From Rhizobium ecuadorense (GTDB lineage: Bacteria; Pseudomonadota; Alphaproteobacteria; Rhizobiales; Rhizobiaceae): DNA of 64,000 bases. A program made the position numbers and the translations under genes. The DNA lies in assembly GCF_001187535.1 (NCBI RefSeq), contig NZ_LFIO01000871.1, positions 17,793-81,792 of the forward strand, read 5' to 3'. This document shows positions 48,756 to 59,160 of this stretch, in pieces (positions within the stretch are counted from its first letter, which is position 1; each line of letters starts with the position of its first letter). The notes below the pieces were generated by a model. The model was not told the DNA's origin and ran no database searches. It was given only the letters and a program-made list of their open reading frames with translations.

Positions 48756-48934
48756 CGGTCCAGCCTTTCTTTCAACGCCTTGGCTGCATTGGAAAGCGCT
48801 CTTTTATGAATGGCCTCATCGACACGGCGGATGATCGTTCCGTCGGGAAGCCGGATGTCCGAGAAGGGAGGCAGGCCTTCTCGGGAGGGTCTCAGCGTGT
48901 AGAACACCTTGCCTGATTTCCGCGACGCCGGCAT
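48752..48934 (-). CDS. Small unknown basic protein inside the his cluster
   Basis: 60 residues, MPASRKSGKVFYTLRPSREG at the start, then LPPFSDIRLPDGTIIRRVDE and a basic helical end. I do not recognise a family. ATG 48934 has AGGAG eight bases upstream; an upstream in-frame ATG at 48976 would add 14 residues. It is overlapped by the tail-anchored protein gene (ATGA) and follows hisH by 52 bases. The translational coupling makes it a real gene. Confidence 0.68.
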   Translation of the reverse strand: MPASRKSGKVFYTLRPSREGLPPFSDIRLPDGTIIRRVDEAIHKRALSNAAKALKERLDR

Positions 48935-48986
48935 CGAGCGCACTCCTGTTCCGCCGTTTCCATAAAGGGGAAACAAGGCTGAGCTA

Positions 48987-49637
48987 TTACGGGTTCCAGC
49001 GCAGGAAATTGGCGATCAGCGCCAGGCCGAGTTTCTGGCTCTTTTCCGGGTGAAACTGGGCGCCGACCATGTTGCCGCGTCCGACGAGAGCGGTCATCGC
49101 ACCGCCATAGTCGACGGTCGCGATGACATCGTCGGCGTTCTCGGCGGCAAGATGGTAGGAATGCACGAAATAGGCATGCAGCCCGTCCGGGCCGGTCGCA
49201 ATGCCGTTAAAGACCGGGTGGTCCCGCTGCAGGTCGAGCGTGTTCCAGCCGATCTGCGGGATCTTCAATTTAGGATCATCAGGCGTCATCCCGACGACGT
49301 CGCCGCGGATCCAGTTAAAACCATGCGTCACGGTCTTCTCGAGGCCGCGCGAGGACATGAGCTGCATGCCGACGCAGATGCCGAGGAACGGCCGCGCCTT
49401 CTTCTCGACGGCCTCGATCAGCACCTCGGCCATGCCGGGCACGGCATCGAGGCCGCGCCGGCAATCGGCATAGGCGCCGACACCGGGAAGCACGATGCGA
49501 TCGGCGGCGGCAACATCCTCAGCTTTGTCGGTGAGATCGATATGCGCATCGATGCCAGCCTCACGGGCGGCCCGCTCGAAAGCCTTGGTGGCCGAGCGCA
49601 GATTGCCGGAGCCATAGTCGATAATCGCGACGCGCAT
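48987..49637 (-). CDS. hisH: Imidazole glycerol phosphate synthase glutaminase subunit
   Basis: HisH supplies ammonia from glutamine to HisF. The 216-residue class-I amidotransferase has the nucleophile elbow [11 protein letters not shown] (C88) and the C-terminal His-Glu pair in [17 protein letters not shown] is typical of HisH. It follows the DUF2628 gene by two bases. Confidence 0.97.
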   Translation of the reverse strand: MRVAIIDYGSGNLRSATKAFERAAREAGIDAHIDLTDKAEDVAAADRIVLPGVGAYADCRRGLDAVPGMAEVLIEAVEKKARPFLGICVGMQLMSSRGLEKTVTHGFNWIRGDVVGMTPDDPKLKIPQIGWNTLDLQRDHPVFNGIATGPDGLHAYFVHSYHLAAENADDVIATVDYGGAMTALVGRGNMVGAQFHPEKSQKLGLALIANFLRWNP

Positions 49638-49639
49638 CG

Positions 49640-50125
49640 TCAGCGTCCTCCATCAAAACCAAAAAGACCAAGCGATGTCGCTTGGCCATGCGGGCCGTTC
49701 GGCCGGCTCTTGTTCTGCCAGTCCGGTGTCGCGGCGTCATCCCCGGCCGCAGGAGCTGCCCTGTCGGAGAAGTAGACGTCTTCGGCAATGCCGATCGTAT
49801 CGGCTGCAATGAGTGCGTCTTCATTCCAGCCCTTGCCGGCGAGGTCGCGGATGCGCAAATTCTGGCCCTCGAGGCCGACCAACAGGTTCACGCCCAGCGT
49901 GATGGCTGCTCCAGCCGGCCAGAGACCCGGTTCGTCCATCAGCACGCCGCCGATTGCCTGCAACAGAAAGGCGGCCGCCGCATATAGCCACAGCCGATGG
50001 ACCAGCAGCCAGGCCCATGGAAACAGCAGACCGAGCCATGTGGAGCCGTCGCGGATCACTCGCGTCTCGTCAAGGCGCGTGCCTGCGCTGCCGGGCGGTG
50101 TCAGGAAGATATAGCTTGACGTCAT
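49640..50125 (-). CDS. DUF2628 family membrane protein
   Basis: A 161-residue protein of the DUF2628 family, regularly found inside rhizobial his operons. Two hydrophobic segments ([20 protein letters not shown] and then [18 protein letters not shown]) occupy about residues 30-90. The following [20 protein letters not shown] region is soluble. The start [12 protein letters not shown] at 50125 is typical of the family. The function is unknown. It lies 22 bases after hisB and two bases before hisH. Confidence 0.82.
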   Translation of the reverse strand: MTSSYIFLTPPGSAGTRLDETRVIRDGSTWLGLLFPWAWLLVHRLWLYAAAAFLLQAIGGVLMDEPGLWPAGAAITLGVNLLVGLEGQNLRIRDLAGKGWNEDALIAADTIGIAEDVYFSDRAAPAAGDDAATPDWQNKSRPNGPHGQATSLGLFGFDGGR

Positions 50126-50147
50126 TGTCGCCGCTCCCTTGAGGGGC

Positions 50148-50756
50148 TCAGACGAGCGTGCCCTTGGTCGAGGGAACGCGGCCCGCCTGTCTCGGATCGA
50201 TCTCTGTCGCCGTGCGCAATGCGCGGGCGACGGCCTTGAAGCATGTCTCGGCAATATGGTGATTGTTGGCGCCATAATGGTTGAGAATATGCAAGGTGAT
50301 GCCGGCATTCTGGGCGAGCGCCTGGAAGAATTCGCGAACGAGTTCGGTATCGAACGTGCCGATCTTCGGCGCACTGAAAGCGACGTTCCAGACGAGGAAC
50401 GGCCGGCCGGAAAGATCGACCGCGGCCTTGGTCATCGTCTCGTCCATGGCGAGATCGATCGAGGCGTAACGCGTGATGCCGCGCCGGTCGCCGAGCGCCT
50501 TGGAGATCGCCTGGCCGATGGCGATGCCGGTATCCTCAACCGTATGATGGTCGTCGATATGCAGGTCGCCCTCGGCCTCGATTTCCATGTCGATGAGGGA
50601 ATGCCGCGAAAGCTGGTCGAGCATATGGTCGAAGAAGCCGACGCCGGTCGAAATCTTCGATTTGCCGGTGCCGTCGAGATTGACGGAAACGGAAATCGAG
50701 GTCTCGTTGGTCTTGCGGGAAACGCTGCCCGTGCGGCTTGCTGCGGTCTCGGCCAT
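50148..50756 (-). CDS. hisB: Imidazoleglycerol-phosphate dehydratase
   Basis: HisB dehydrates imidazole glycerol phosphate using Mn. The 202-residue monofunctional form shows [16 protein letters not shown] (about 41-56), [19 protein letters not shown] (metal-binding His cluster, about 66-84) and [17 protein letters not shown] (about 163-179). ATG 50756 ([10 protein letters not shown]) is preferred. It is the first gene of the minus-strand his cluster and is divergent from hslV. Confidence 0.97.
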   Translation of the reverse strand: MAETAASRTGSVSRKTNETSISVSVNLDGTGKSKISTGVGFFDHMLDQLSRHSLIDMEIEAEGDLHIDDHHTVEDTGIAIGQAISKALGDRRGITRYASIDLAMDETMTKAAVDLSGRPFLVWNVAFSAPKIGTFDTELVREFFQALAQNAGITLHILNHYGANNHHIAETCFKAVARALRTATEIDPRQAGRVPSTKGTLV

Positions 50757-50932
50757 ATGGCCCTCCATCGGAATAAGGCCGTTCCATATCAGGCGTATCG
50801 GCAAATATCCAGAAGCCGGGCAAGAGAAAAGCTCGCCCATTTGCAAACCGCGCCGGCCCACTTACATAGGGCTCAACAGGGCCAATGTCTGGTCTCGCGT
50901 AAACGCCCGCGTCGTGGGCAGACAGGTGTTTG

Positions 50933-51460
50933 ATGACAACGATCATTACAGTTCGAAAAGGCGGCAAGGTGGTGATGGCCGGCGATGGCCAGGTGAGCCT
51001 TGGCCAGACCGTCATGAAGGGCAATGCCCGCAAGGTGCGCCGCATCGGCAAGGGCGAGGTGATCGCCGGTTTCGCCGGCGCCACCGCCGATGCCTTCACC
51101 CTGCTCGAAAGGCTTGAGAAGAAGCTGGAGCAATATCCCGGTCAGCTGATGCGCGCCGCCGTCGAGCTCGCCAAGGACTGGCGCACCGACAAATACCTGC
51201 GTAATCTCGAAGCCATGATGCTCGTCGCCGACAAGTCGATCACGCTGGCGATCACCGGCAATGGCGACGTCCTGGAGCCCGAGCATGGCACGACGGCGAT
51301 CGGTTCGGGCGGCAATTTTGCCTTCGCCGCCGCCCGCGCGCTCATGGATACCGATAAATCGGCCGAAGAGATCGCGCGCCGCGCCCTCGAAATCGCCGCC
51401 GACATCTGCGTCTACACGAACCACAATATCGTGGTGGAAACGCTGGATGTCGAAGGCTGA
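50933..51460 (+). CDS. hslV: ATP-dependent protease subunit HslV
   Basis: HslV forms the proteolytic chamber of the HslVU heat-shock protease. The 175-residue protein starts [20 protein letters not shown]; removal of Met exposes the catalytic Thr (T2). The [21 protein letters not shown] stretch (abridged: [11 protein letters not shown] at about 43-53) is typical. The codon before ATG 50933 is TTG, but starting there would block Thr exposure. hslU follows after 93 bases. Confidence 0.96.
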   Translation: MTTIITVRKGGKVVMAGDGQVSLGQTVMKGNARKVRRIGKGEVIAGFAGATADAFTLLERLEKKLEQYPGQLMRAAVELAKDWRTDKYLRNLEAMMLVADKSITLAITGNGDVLEPEHGTTAIGSGGNFAFAAARALMDTDKSAEEIARRALEIAADICVYTNHNIVVETLDVEG

Positions 51461-51553
51461 CCGTCAGGCCTTCCGGCCGCTGCCGCGGCGAACAAAGAGG
51501 AATTGCGGCCGGGTGCTGTTGATGGCCCCGGACCGCCAGGAGAATGACAGGCA

Positions 51554-52861
51554 ATGACGACTTTTTCCCCCCGCGAGATCGTTTCCGAACTCGACCGCTA
51601 CATTATCGGCCAGCATGATGCCAAACGCGCCGTTGCGATTGCGCTGCGCAACCGCTGGCGCCGCCAGCAGCTCGACCCGAGCCTGCGCGACGAAGTGATG
51701 CCGAAGAACATCCTGATGATCGGCCCGACCGGTGTCGGCAAGACCGAGATCTCCCGCCGCCTGGCGAAACTCGCCGGCGCGCCCTTCATCAAGGTAGAAG
51801 CCACCAAATTCACCGAAGTCGGCTATGTCGGCCGCGATGTCGAGCAGATCATCCGCGATCTGGTCGAGGTCGGCATCGGTCTGGTGCGTGAGAAGAAACG
51901 GATCGAGGTCCAGGCCAAGGCGCATGTCAGCGCCGAGGAGCGTGTTCTCGATGCGCTGGTCGGCACCACCGCATCGCCCGCCACCCGCGAAAGCTTCCGC
52001 AAGAAGCTGAGGGACGGCGAACTCGACGACAAGGAAATCGATATCGAGGTGGCCGATGCCGGTTCCGGCATGGGCGGCTTCGATATACCCGGCATGCCGG
52101 GCGCCAATATCGGCGTGCTCAACCTGTCGGAAATGTTCGGCAAGGCGATGGGCGGACGCACCAAGAAGGTCCGCACCACGGTCAAGGCCTCCTATACCGA
52201 CCTGATCCGCGATGAATCCGACAAGCTGATCGACAATGAGGTGATTCAGCGCGAGGCCGTTCGCTCCACCGAGAATGACGGCATCGTCTTCCTCGACGAA
52301 ATCGACAAGATCGCCGCCCGTGACGGCGGCATGGGCGCCGGCGTTTCGCGCGAAGGCGTCCAGCGCGACCTGTTGCCGCTCGTCGAAGGCACGACGGTCT
52401 CGACCAAATACGGGCCGGTGAAAACGGACCATATCCTCTTCATCGCCTCCGGCGCCTTCCATGTCTCCAAACCGTCGGATCTTCTTCCCGAGCTGCAGGG
52501 CCGCCTGCCGATCCGTGTCGAATTGCGGCCGTTGAACAAGGAGGATTTCCGCCGGATCCTGACCGAGACGGAAGCGAGTCTCATCCGCCAGTATCGTGCG
52601 CTGATGGAAACCGAAAGCCTGAGCCTCGAATTCACCGACGACGCGATCGATGCGCTCGCCGATGTCGCCGTGCATCTGAACTCCTCCGTCGAAAACATCG
52701 GCGCCCGCCGTCTGCAGACGGTGATGGAGCGGGTCCTGGACGATATTTCCTACAATGCGCCCGATCGCGGCGGCACGGCCATCACCATCGATGCCGCCTA
52801 TGTGCGCGAACATGTCGGCGATCTCGCTCAGAATACCGATCTCTCGCGCTTCATTCTGTGA
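51554..52861 (+). CDS. hslU: ATP-dependent protease ATPase subunit HslU
   Basis: HslU unfolds substrates for HslV. The 435-residue AAA+ protein has the Walker [21 protein letters not shown] (about 56-75), the pore-region [14 protein letters not shown], the I domain (about 110-240), and Walker [12 protein letters not shown]. The C-terminus DLSRFIL inserts between HslV subunits, as in E. coli. It has its own terminator. Confidence 0.97.
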   Translation: MTTFSPREIVSELDRYIIGQHDAKRAVAIALRNRWRRQQLDPSLRDEVMPKNILMIGPTGVGKTEISRRLAKLAGAPFIKVEATKFTEVGYVGRDVEQIIRDLVEVGIGLVREKKRIEVQAKAHVSAEERVLDALVGTTASPATRESFRKKLRDGELDDKEIDIEVADAGSGMGGFDIPGMPGANIGVLNLSEMFGKAMGGRTKKVRTTVKASYTDLIRDESDKLIDNEVIQREAVRSTENDGIVFLDEIDKIAARDGGMGAGVSREGVQRDLLPLVEGTTVSTKYGPVKTDHILFIASGAFHVSKPSDLLPELQGRLPIRVELRPLNKEDFRRILTETEASLIRQYRALMETESLSLEFTDDAIDALADVAVHLNSSVENIGARRLQTVMERVLDDISYNAPDRGGTAITIDAAYVREHVGDLAQNTDLSRFIL

Positions 52862-52928
52862 TATCGGCGCACCGGTCCATGTCTTTCCCGATGTGAATGC
52901 CGGATTGTGACGAACGCTCTCTCGACAG

Positions 52929-52963
52929 CGGGCCTTTTCCTTTTTAGTGAAGGCCCGTTTTGT
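52929..52963 (+). terminator. Terminator of hslVU
   Basis: CGGGCCTT (52929-52936) pairs with AAGGCCCG (52950-52957), followed by TTTTGTTTT. Confidence 0.82.
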
Positions 52964-53050
52964 TTTCCGCTCCGGCTTTATTCGGCCAAGATTCTGGTCC
53001 AGTCAGCCGCATCGCAAACAGGACGATGGAACGGGACGGGATAGCGGATC

Positions 53051-53998
53051 GTGCGACGCCTTTTGACAAGCCTTTTGATTGCCGCTGCCCTGGTGAATTC
53101 GGCGCCTGCCTTCGCCATGCAGACGGTGCCGGCCGGCAACCGTCATGCCGAGCAGCCCGATATTCCGGGCGCGTCCGTCAGGCGCACCAAGGGAACCAAG
53201 AGCAGCTTCGATCTGAAATATGAAAAGGTCCACGAGCTCTTGGCGACCGATCGCGAGCTGATGGGCAAGATCCGCAAGGTCTCCAGCGCTTACGGCATCA
53301 ATCCCATCCATGTCGTCGGCGCGATCGTCGGCGAACACACCTATAATGTCGACGCCTACGACCGGCTGCAGGCCTATTATGTCAAGGCTGCTTCCTATGC
53401 CGGAGAAAGCTTCCGCTTCGCTTATGACGGCGAAAACGTCGACGATTTCGTGGCGCGGCCGCAATTTGCCGAATGCAAGGCCAAGAATGATTCCTACACG
53501 CTCTGGTCCTGCCGCGAGGATGTCTGGGAAAGCGATTTCCGCGGCAAGACGGTGGGTGGCGAGAGCTTCCCCAACAATCGCTTCAGCGCGGTCTTCTTTC
53601 AGCCCTTCTATGCCGGCCAGACCTTCGGCCTCGGCCAGGTCAATCCGCTGACGGCGCTGATGCTCTCCGATCTCGTGTCACGCGTCTCCGGTTATCCGAA
53701 GCTGAACGAGAAGAATGCCGGCGCCGTCTACAGGGCGATCATGGATCCCGATATCTCGCTCGCCTTCGTCGCCGCCTCGATCCGCCGGTCGATCGACGAT
53801 TACAAGGAGATTGCCGGCATGGATATCTCGGGCAATCCCGGCCTGACCGCGACGCTTTATAATGTCGGCAACTCGCGCCAGCGAGCCGCAGCCCTTGCTG
53901 CGAAAAACCGCGCTTCCGGCACGGCCGTCTGGCCGGAAGAGAATTATTACGGCTGGCTGATCAACGACAAGCTGGACGAACTCAAGGGCCTGCTCTAG
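53051..53998 (+). CDS. DUF1402 family exported protein
   Basis: 315 residues with a clear signal peptide (RRLLTSLLIAAALVNSAPAF, cut near residue 22) and start GTG 53051. The DUF1402 body contains VVGAIVGEHTYNVDAYDRLQ (about 92-111) and FGLGQVNPLTALMLSDLV (about 196-213). The Glu in VGEHTYN and the GLGQVNPLTA pattern resemble lysozyme-like transglycosylases, so a periplasmic cell-wall role is possible (inference). The function of the family is unknown. It lies 47 bases before the P450 gene. Confidence 0.84.
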   Translation: MRRLLTSLLIAAALVNSAPAFAMQTVPAGNRHAEQPDIPGASVRRTKGTKSSFDLKYEKVHELLATDRELMGKIRKVSSAYGINPIHVVGAIVGEHTYNVDAYDRLQAYYVKAASYAGESFRFAYDGENVDDFVARPQFAECKAKNDSYTLWSCREDVWESDFRGKTVGGESFPNNRFSAVFFQPFYAGQTFGLGQVNPLTALMLSDLVSRVSGYPKLNEKNAGAVYRAIMDPDISLAFVAASIRRSIDDYKEIAGMDISGNPGLTATLYNVGNSRQRAAALAAKNRASGTAVWPEENYYGWLINDKLDELKGLL

Positions 53999-54045
53999 CT
54001 TCAAGCCTGACGGGAAGGTGTCGATCTTCCCCGAAAGGCTTTCCG

Positions 54046-55458
54046 ATGGACATGCGTCCTGATCCCTTCGTTCCGCCGGCGCCGCTGCCGCGCACTGCGC
54101 CGCCGAGCCGGCTGGAAATCATCCGCACCATTCTGCGCAACCCGCTCGAGCTCTGGGGCGAACCGTCCTACACGCTGCCCTGGATCCGCACCAATTTCTT
54201 CGGCCAGAGGACGCTGATCGTCAACGATCCCGGCCTGATCAAGCATGTGCTGGTCGACAATGCCAATAATTACCGCATGTCGGATGTGCGCCAGCTCGTC
54301 CTGCGGCCGATCCTCCGCGACGGTCTTCTGACTGCCGAAGGTTCTGTCTGGAAAAGATCACGCAAGGCGGTGGCGCCGGTTTTCACACCTCGCCATGCCC
54401 AGGGCTTTGCCGGGCAGATGCTGCGCCAGTCGGAAGACTATGCCTGCAAATATCAGAGCGCGGGCGAGGCGGGGGCAATTTTCGACATCAGCACCGATAT
54501 GACCGAGCTGACCTTCGCGATTCTGGCCGACACGTTATTTTCAGGTGAAATCGTCACCTCGAGCGGCCATTTCGCCGATGACGTCAACGCGCTCCTGCAT
54601 CGCATGGGCCGCGTCGATCCGATGGATCTGATGCGCGCACCGTCCTGGGTTCCACGTGTGACACGCATCGGCGGGCAGAAAGTGCTGGAGAAATTCCGCA
54701 CCATCGTGCGCGACACGATGGATATGCGGCTCGCCAAGATGAAGGCGGATCGCCGCACGGCACCCGAAGATTTCCTGACCCTGCTGCTGGAGCAGGCCGG
54801 CCCCGACGGGCTGACGAAGGAAGAAATCGAAGACAATATCCTGACCTTTATCGGCGCGGGCCATGAGACCACGGCTCGGGCATTGGCCTGGACGCTCTAT
54901 TGCGTCTCGAACAGCCCGCATATCCGCGAGGCGATGGAGGCGGAAATCGACGCGGTGCTCGCCACCGGGGCCGAACCAGTGGCATGGCTGGATATGATGC
55001 CGCAGACGCGCGCCGCCTTCGAGGAGACGTTGCGCCTCTATCCGCCGGCGCCATCCATCAATCGCGCCGCCATAGCGGATGATTCCTGGATAAGCCCCAA
55101 GGGCGAGCGGGTCGAGCTTGAGGCTGGGGTCACGGTGCTGATCATGCCTTGGACGCTGCACCGCCACGAACTCTATTGGGACAGGCCGCGCGCCTATATG
55201 CCCGAGCGCTTCCTGCCCGAAAATCGCGGTTCTATCGGCCGTTTCCAGTTCCTGCCTTTCGGCGCCGGTCCGCGTGTCTGCATCGGCGCAACCTTTGCTC
55301 TTCAGGAGGCGGTGATTGCCCTTGCCGTCCTGATGCATCGCTATCGCTTCGATTCCACCGATGAGACCAACCCCTGGCCGGTGCAGAAGCTGACGACGCA
55401 GCCGCAGAACGGCCTGCCGATGCACGTGACGCCGCGCATAGTTTCCCGAGTGGCATAA
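54046..55458 (+). CDS. Cytochrome P450
   Basis: A 470-residue soluble P450. The I-helix oxygen-activation motif is FIGAGHETTARAL (about 271-283), the K-helix ExxR is EETLRLYPP (about 326-334), and the heme-ligand loop is FLPFGAGPRVCIGATFAL (Cys about 415). No membrane anchor is seen. The substrate is unknown. Neither a ferredoxin nor a reductase gene is adjacent, so its electron donor must be encoded elsewhere. It follows the DUF1402 gene by 47 bases and precedes glcB by 83. Confidence 0.93.
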   Translation: MDMRPDPFVPPAPLPRTAPPSRLEIIRTILRNPLELWGEPSYTLPWIRTNFFGQRTLIVNDPGLIKHVLVDNANNYRMSDVRQLVLRPILRDGLLTAEGSVWKRSRKAVAPVFTPRHAQGFAGQMLRQSEDYACKYQSAGEAGAIFDISTDMTELTFAILADTLFSGEIVTSSGHFADDVNALLHRMGRVDPMDLMRAPSWVPRVTRIGGQKVLEKFRTIVRDTMDMRLAKMKADRRTAPEDFLTLLLEQAGPDGLTKEEIEDNILTFIGAGHETTARALAWTLYCVSNSPHIREAMEAEIDAVLATGAEPVAWLDMMPQTRAAFEETLRLYPPAPSINRAAIADDSWISPKGERVELEAGVTVLIMPWTLHRHELYWDRPRAYMPERFLPENRGSIGRFQFLPFGAGPRVCIGATFALQEAVIALAVLMHRYRFDSTDETNPWPVQKLTTQPQNGLPMHVTPRIVSRVA

Positions 55459-55541
55459 ATCTTTCGAATTATTGCGGAATTGACTATGAATGAAAGCCGG
55501 GCAAAGTGGCAGCATGACAGTTGTTGCAGGGAGAATGCCGC

Positions 55542-57713
55542 ATGAGCCGCATTGATAAGAACGGGCTTGCCGTCGAAGCCGTCCTTCATGATTTTCTCGT
55601 CCAGGAAGTTTTGCCGGGCCTGGCGGTCGATGCGGACAAGTTCTTTGCCGATTTTTCGGCGATCGTCCACGACCTCGCTCCGAGGAATCGGGCGCTGCTG
55701 GCAAAACGCGACGAGCTGCAGCTCAAGATCGACGACTGGTATCGCCGGCATGGCGCGCCTGCGGATATGGACGACTACCAGTCCTTCCTGCGCGAAATCG
55801 GCTATCTCCTGCCTGAGGGATCGGACTTCCAGGTGTCGACCCAAGATGTCGACCCCGAGATCGCCTCGATCGCCGGTCCGCAGTTGGTCGTTCCCGTCAT
55901 GAACGCCCGCTATGCGCTGAACGCCGCCAATGCCCGCTGGGGCTCGCTCTATGATGCGCTTTATGGCACGGACGCCATTCCCGAGGGTGACGGCGCCGAA
56001 AAGGGCAGGGGGTACAACCCGAAACGCGGTGAGAAGGTCATCGCCTGGGTGCGCGATTTCCTCGATACGTCGGTGCCGCTGCAGGAGAGCCACTGGAAGG
56101 ATGTCGGCAGTTTCGCCGTCAAGGATGGAGCGCTCGCCCTCCGATCGATCGACGGCGAACAGATATCGCTTGGGAATGACGGACACTTCGCCGGCTATCG
56201 CGGCGATGCCGCCGCCCCGACGCATATTCTCCTGAAGAACAACGGCATCCATATCGAGATCGTCATCGACGCGACGACGGCCATCGGCAAGTCCGATCCG
56301 GCTCATATTTCCGATGTCTGGCTGGAATCGGCGATCACCACGATCATGGACTGTGAGGATTCGATTGCCGCCGTCGATGCCGAGGACAAGGTCGTCGTCT
56401 ACAGCAATTGGCTCGGCCTGATGAAGGGCGATCTGCAGGAGGAGGTGGCAAAGGGCGGGGCGAGCTTCATCCGCAAGCTTAACCCGGATCTGGAATATAC
56501 AGGCCCGGATGGCACTGCCTTCGAAGTGCATCGCCGCTCGCTGATGCTGGTGCGCAATGTCGGCCACCTGATGACCAATCCGGCGATTCTCGACAAGGAC
56601 GGCAATGAAGTGCCTGAGGGCATCATGGATGCCGTTATCACCGGCCTGATCGCGCTTTACGATATCGGCCCGGCCGGCCGGCGTAGGAATTCCCGCGCCG
56701 GCTCCATGTATGTGGTCAAGCCGAAGATGCACGGGCCCGAGGAGGTCGCCTTCGCCGTCGAGATCTTTTCGCGGGTCGAAGATGCGCTTGGGCTACCGCG
56801 CAACACCATCAAGATGGGTATCATGGATGAGGAGCGCCGCACGACGGTCAATCTCAAGGAGTGCATCCGCGCTGCCCGCGAGCGCGTGGTCTTCATCAAT
56901 ACCGGTTTCCTCGATCGTACCGGCGACGAAATCCACACCTCGATGGAAGCAGGCCCGATGATCCGCAAGGGCGACATGCGCCAAGCAGCCTGGATTTCAG
57001 CCTATGAGAACTGGAACGTCGACATCGGTCTCGAATGCGGCCTCGCCGGCCACGCCCAGATCGGCAAGGGCATGTGGGCGATGCCGGATCTGATGGCGGC
57101 GATGCTGGAACAGAAGATCGCCCACCCGAAGGCCGGGGCCAACACCGCCTGGGTCCCGTCGCCGACGGCTGCAACCCTGCACGCCACCCATTACCATCGT
57201 GTCAATGTCGCCAGGGTTCAGCAGGGGCTGAAGGACCGGGCCCGCGCCAAGCTCTCCGACATTCTCTCGGTGCCGGTTGCGGTGCGGCCGAACTGGTCTC
57301 AGGAGGAAATCCAGCGCGAACTCGACAACAATGCCCAGGGCATCCTCGGCTACGTCGTGCGCTGGGTCGATCAGGGCGTCGGCTGCTCGAAGGTGCCCGA
57401 CATCAACAATGTCGGCCTGATGGAGGATCGCGCCACCTTGCGCATCTCGGCCCAGCACATGGCGAACTGGCTGCATCACAAGGTTGTCAGCGAGGCTCAG
57501 ATCGTCGAAACCATGAAGCGCATGGCCGCCGTCGTCGACCGGCAGAACGAGGCGGACCCCGCCTACCGGCCGATGGCAGGCAATTTCGACGGCTCGATCG
57601 CCTTCCAGGCCGCTCTCGATCTCGTCTTGAAGGGCAGGGAGCAGCCGAACGGCTATACCGAGCCGGTGCTTCACCGCCGCCGCCTCGAGCTGAAGGCGAA
57701 GCTGGCTGGTTGA
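55542..57713 (+). CDS. glcB: Malate synthase G
   Basis: Condenses glyoxylate and acetyl-CoA to malate. The 723-residue length is that of the G isoform. Conserved stretches include [24 protein letters not shown] [18 protein letters not shown] (about 266-283) and [19 protein letters not shown]. The active-site [19 protein letters not shown] and [16 protein letters not shown] follow. ATG 55542 (MSRIDKNG) is preferred over a TTG at 55521. Isocitrate lyase is not in the window, so a role in glyoxylate or glycolate use is inferred. Confidence 0.97.
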   Translation: MSRIDKNGLAVEAVLHDFLVQEVLPGLAVDADKFFADFSAIVHDLAPRNRALLAKRDELQLKIDDWYRRHGAPADMDDYQSFLREIGYLLPEGSDFQVSTQDVDPEIASIAGPQLVVPVMNARYALNAANARWGSLYDALYGTDAIPEGDGAEKGRGYNPKRGEKVIAWVRDFLDTSVPLQESHWKDVGSFAVKDGALALRSIDGEQISLGNDGHFAGYRGDAAAPTHILLKNNGIHIEIVIDATTAIGKSDPAHISDVWLESAITTIMDCEDSIAAVDAEDKVVVYSNWLGLMKGDLQEEVAKGGASFIRKLNPDLEYTGPDGTAFEVHRRSLMLVRNVGHLMTNPAILDKDGNEVPEGIMDAVITGLIALYDIGPAGRRRNSRAGSMYVVKPKMHGPEEVAFAVEIFSRVEDALGLPRNTIKMGIMDEERRTTVNLKECIRAARERVVFINTGFLDRTGDEIHTSMEAGPMIRKGDMRQAAWISAYENWNVDIGLECGLAGHAQIGKGMWAMPDLMAAMLEQKIAHPKAGANTAWVPSPTAATLHATHYHRVNVARVQQGLKDRARAKLSDILSVPVAVRPNWSQEEIQRELDNNAQGILGYVVRWVDQGVGCSKVPDINNVGLMEDRATLRISAQHMANWLHHKVVSEAQIVETMKRMAAVVDRQNEADPAYRPMAGNFDGSIAFQAALDLVLKGREQPNGYTEPVLHRRRLELKAKLAG

Positions 57714-57731
57714 GAGTATAGCCGGGAACAG

Positions 57732-57770
57732 AAAAAGGCCGCCGGGACGACAGTCCGGCGGCCTTTTTTA
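57732..57770. terminator. Bidirectional terminator between glcB and the L,D-transpeptidase gene
   Basis: Perfect fourteen-base stem AAAAAGGCCGCCGG (57732-57745) and CCGGCGGCCTTTTT (57755-57768), nine-base loop, with T-runs in both directions. Confidence 0.92.
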
Positions 57771-57790
57771 TACCGAATTCGGTCTCTAGC

Positions 57791-58474
57791 TTACTGGATG
57801 ACGACGACCTTGGACGTGCCCTTGCCGGGACGGACGCGGCTGTAAAGGTCGATGACATCCTGGTTCATCAGGCGAATGCAGCCCGAGGAAGCGGCAGTGC
57901 CGATCGAAGCCCATTCCGGCGTGCCGTGCAGGCGGAACAGCGTGTCCTTGCCGTCCTCGTTGAAGAGATACATGGCGCGCGCGCCGAGCGGATTGCTGAG
58001 ACCCGGGCCCATGCCGTCCTCGACATACTTGGCGACGTCTGGGCGGCGAACGGCCATTTCCTTCGGCGGGTGCCAGGTCGGCCATTCCTGCTTCCAGGCG
58101 ACGTAGGCGGTGCCGGCCCATGCGAAGCCCTGCTTGCCGACGCCGATGCCGTAGCGCATCGCCTTGCCGTTGGCCAGGATGTAATAGAGGAAGCGCTCGC
58201 GCGTGTTGACGATGATCGTTCCGGGACGCTCCGTGGTCTGGTAGCTGACGACCTGGCGGCGGAACTGCGGCTTGACCCTGTCGATCGGGATCGCCGGCAG
58301 AGAGTATCCGGCATCCTTCGTTACGCCATAGGCGTCGTTGAAGATCTGGGCTGTCTGTACGGTCGGGCCTGCGCCCTTGTCGTCGACGGATGCGCTGTCT
58401 GATGTCGTGGAGCAACCGGCCAGTGCGAGCGTCGTCAGCAGGCCAAGTACCGGGAATGCATTGCGGATGCGCAT
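57791..58474 (-). CDS. L,D-transpeptidase (YkuD domain) lipoprotein
   Basis: A 227-residue lipoprotein. The signal with lipobox VLGLLTTLALAGC places the acylated Cys at about residue 21. The YkuD catalytic domain runs from about 85 to 227, with the His-Gly and Ser-x-Gly-Cys elements in LFRLHGTPEWASIG and SSGCIRLMNQDVIDLY. Such enzymes form 3-3 peptidoglycan cross-links or attach proteins to the wall. Rhizobiales use many L,D-transpeptidases for polar growth. Monocistronic, and convergent with glcB. Confidence 0.9.
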   Translation of the reverse strand: MRIRNAFPVLGLLTTLALAGCSTTSDSASVDDKGAGPTVQTAQIFNDAYGVTKDAGYSLPAIPIDRVKPQFRRQVVSYQTTERPGTIIVNTRERFLYYILANGKAMRYGIGVGKQGFAWAGTAYVAWKQEWPTWHPPKEMAVRRPDVAKYVEDGMGPGLSNPLGARAMYLFNEDGKDTLFRLHGTPEWASIGTAASSGCIRLMNQDVIDLYSRVRPGKGTSKVVVIQ

Positions 58475-58653
58475 AGATGACTCTTGAAGTTTTGGGGCAA
58501 GGAGAACAGTCTTTCGACCATCGTTGATTATGGTTTATTTTCGATTAACTTGCGCTTTGCAAGGCTACTGCAGCGCGACAAATCCGTCTGCCGCGCAAAT
58601 TAAAAGCGCATGGTTTTTTTGCAACAACTCGCCAGCCCCTGGGATGGTTATCC

Positions 58654-59148
58654 ATGACGATTTTGAGCGTTTACAATAACAATCCGTTAATCGATGGCCG
58701 GCAATCGGACAGAGCCATGATGGTGCGGCGGGGAACGCAGATATTGCTGCATGAAATGCGCCACGCCGTGCTGCCCGAACTGCCGCTGGCCAGCGGCCGC
58801 CGCGCCGATTTGATCACCGTTTCGGAAAAAGGCGAGGTCTGGATCATCGAAATCAAGACGTCGATCGAGGATTTCAGAGTCGATCGCAAGTGGCCCGAAT
58901 ACAGGCTGCATTGCGACCGCCTGTTCTTCGCGACTCACGAGGGTGTACCGCTCGACATCTTTCCCGAGGAGTGCGGGCTTTTCCTCTCGGATGGTTATGG
59001 CGCCCATATGATTCGCGAGGCGCCGGAACACCGCATGGCCCCGGCGACGCGAAAATCCGTCACGCTCAATTTCTCGCGTGCCGCCGCCCAAAGGCTGATG
59101 ATGGCCGAATGGGCGAACGGAAAGCCGTTCACCGTCGATGATGTCTGA
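58654..59148 (+). CDS. mmcB: MmcB-family DNA repair protein
   Basis: A 164-residue protein of the MmcB (DUF1052) family. It has a restriction-endonuclease-like core: GRRADLITVSEKGEVWIIEI then KTSIEDFRVDRKWPEY (Asp, and the ExK pair, about residues 50-75). In Caulobacter, MmcB is linked to mitomycin C resistance. ATG 58654 was chosen; ATG 58717 or 58720 would give a shorter MVRRGTQILL start. I found no alphaproteobacterial LexA box in the 179 bases upstream. It converges on actR, 12 bases apart. Confidence 0.85.
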   Translation: MTILSVYNNNPLIDGRQSDRAMMVRRGTQILLHEMRHAVLPELPLASGRRADLITVSEKGEVWIIEIKTSIEDFRVDRKWPEYRLHCDRLFFATHEGVPLDIFPEECGLFLSDGYGAHMIREAPEHRMAPATRKSVTLNFSRAAAQRLMMAEWANGKPFTVDDV

Positions 59149-59160
59149 CGGATGTCTCGC

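Noticed and set aside
50841..50868. Heat-shock (RpoH) promoter for hslVU: TTGCAA and TACATA 16 bases apart
   Set aside because: It lacks the CTTG-type -35 and the C-rich -10 of alphaproteobacterial RpoH promoters. Too weak to list as a feature.
54648..54665. TTCCACGTG-containing stretch in the P450 gene as parS
   Set aside because: Several mismatches in the right half, and it is more than 50 kb from the putative origin.
58505..58525. Possible LexA (SOS) box upstream of mmcB
   Set aside because: Only one GAAC half-site is intact; the second half at the right spacing has two mismatches to the alphaproteobacterial box.
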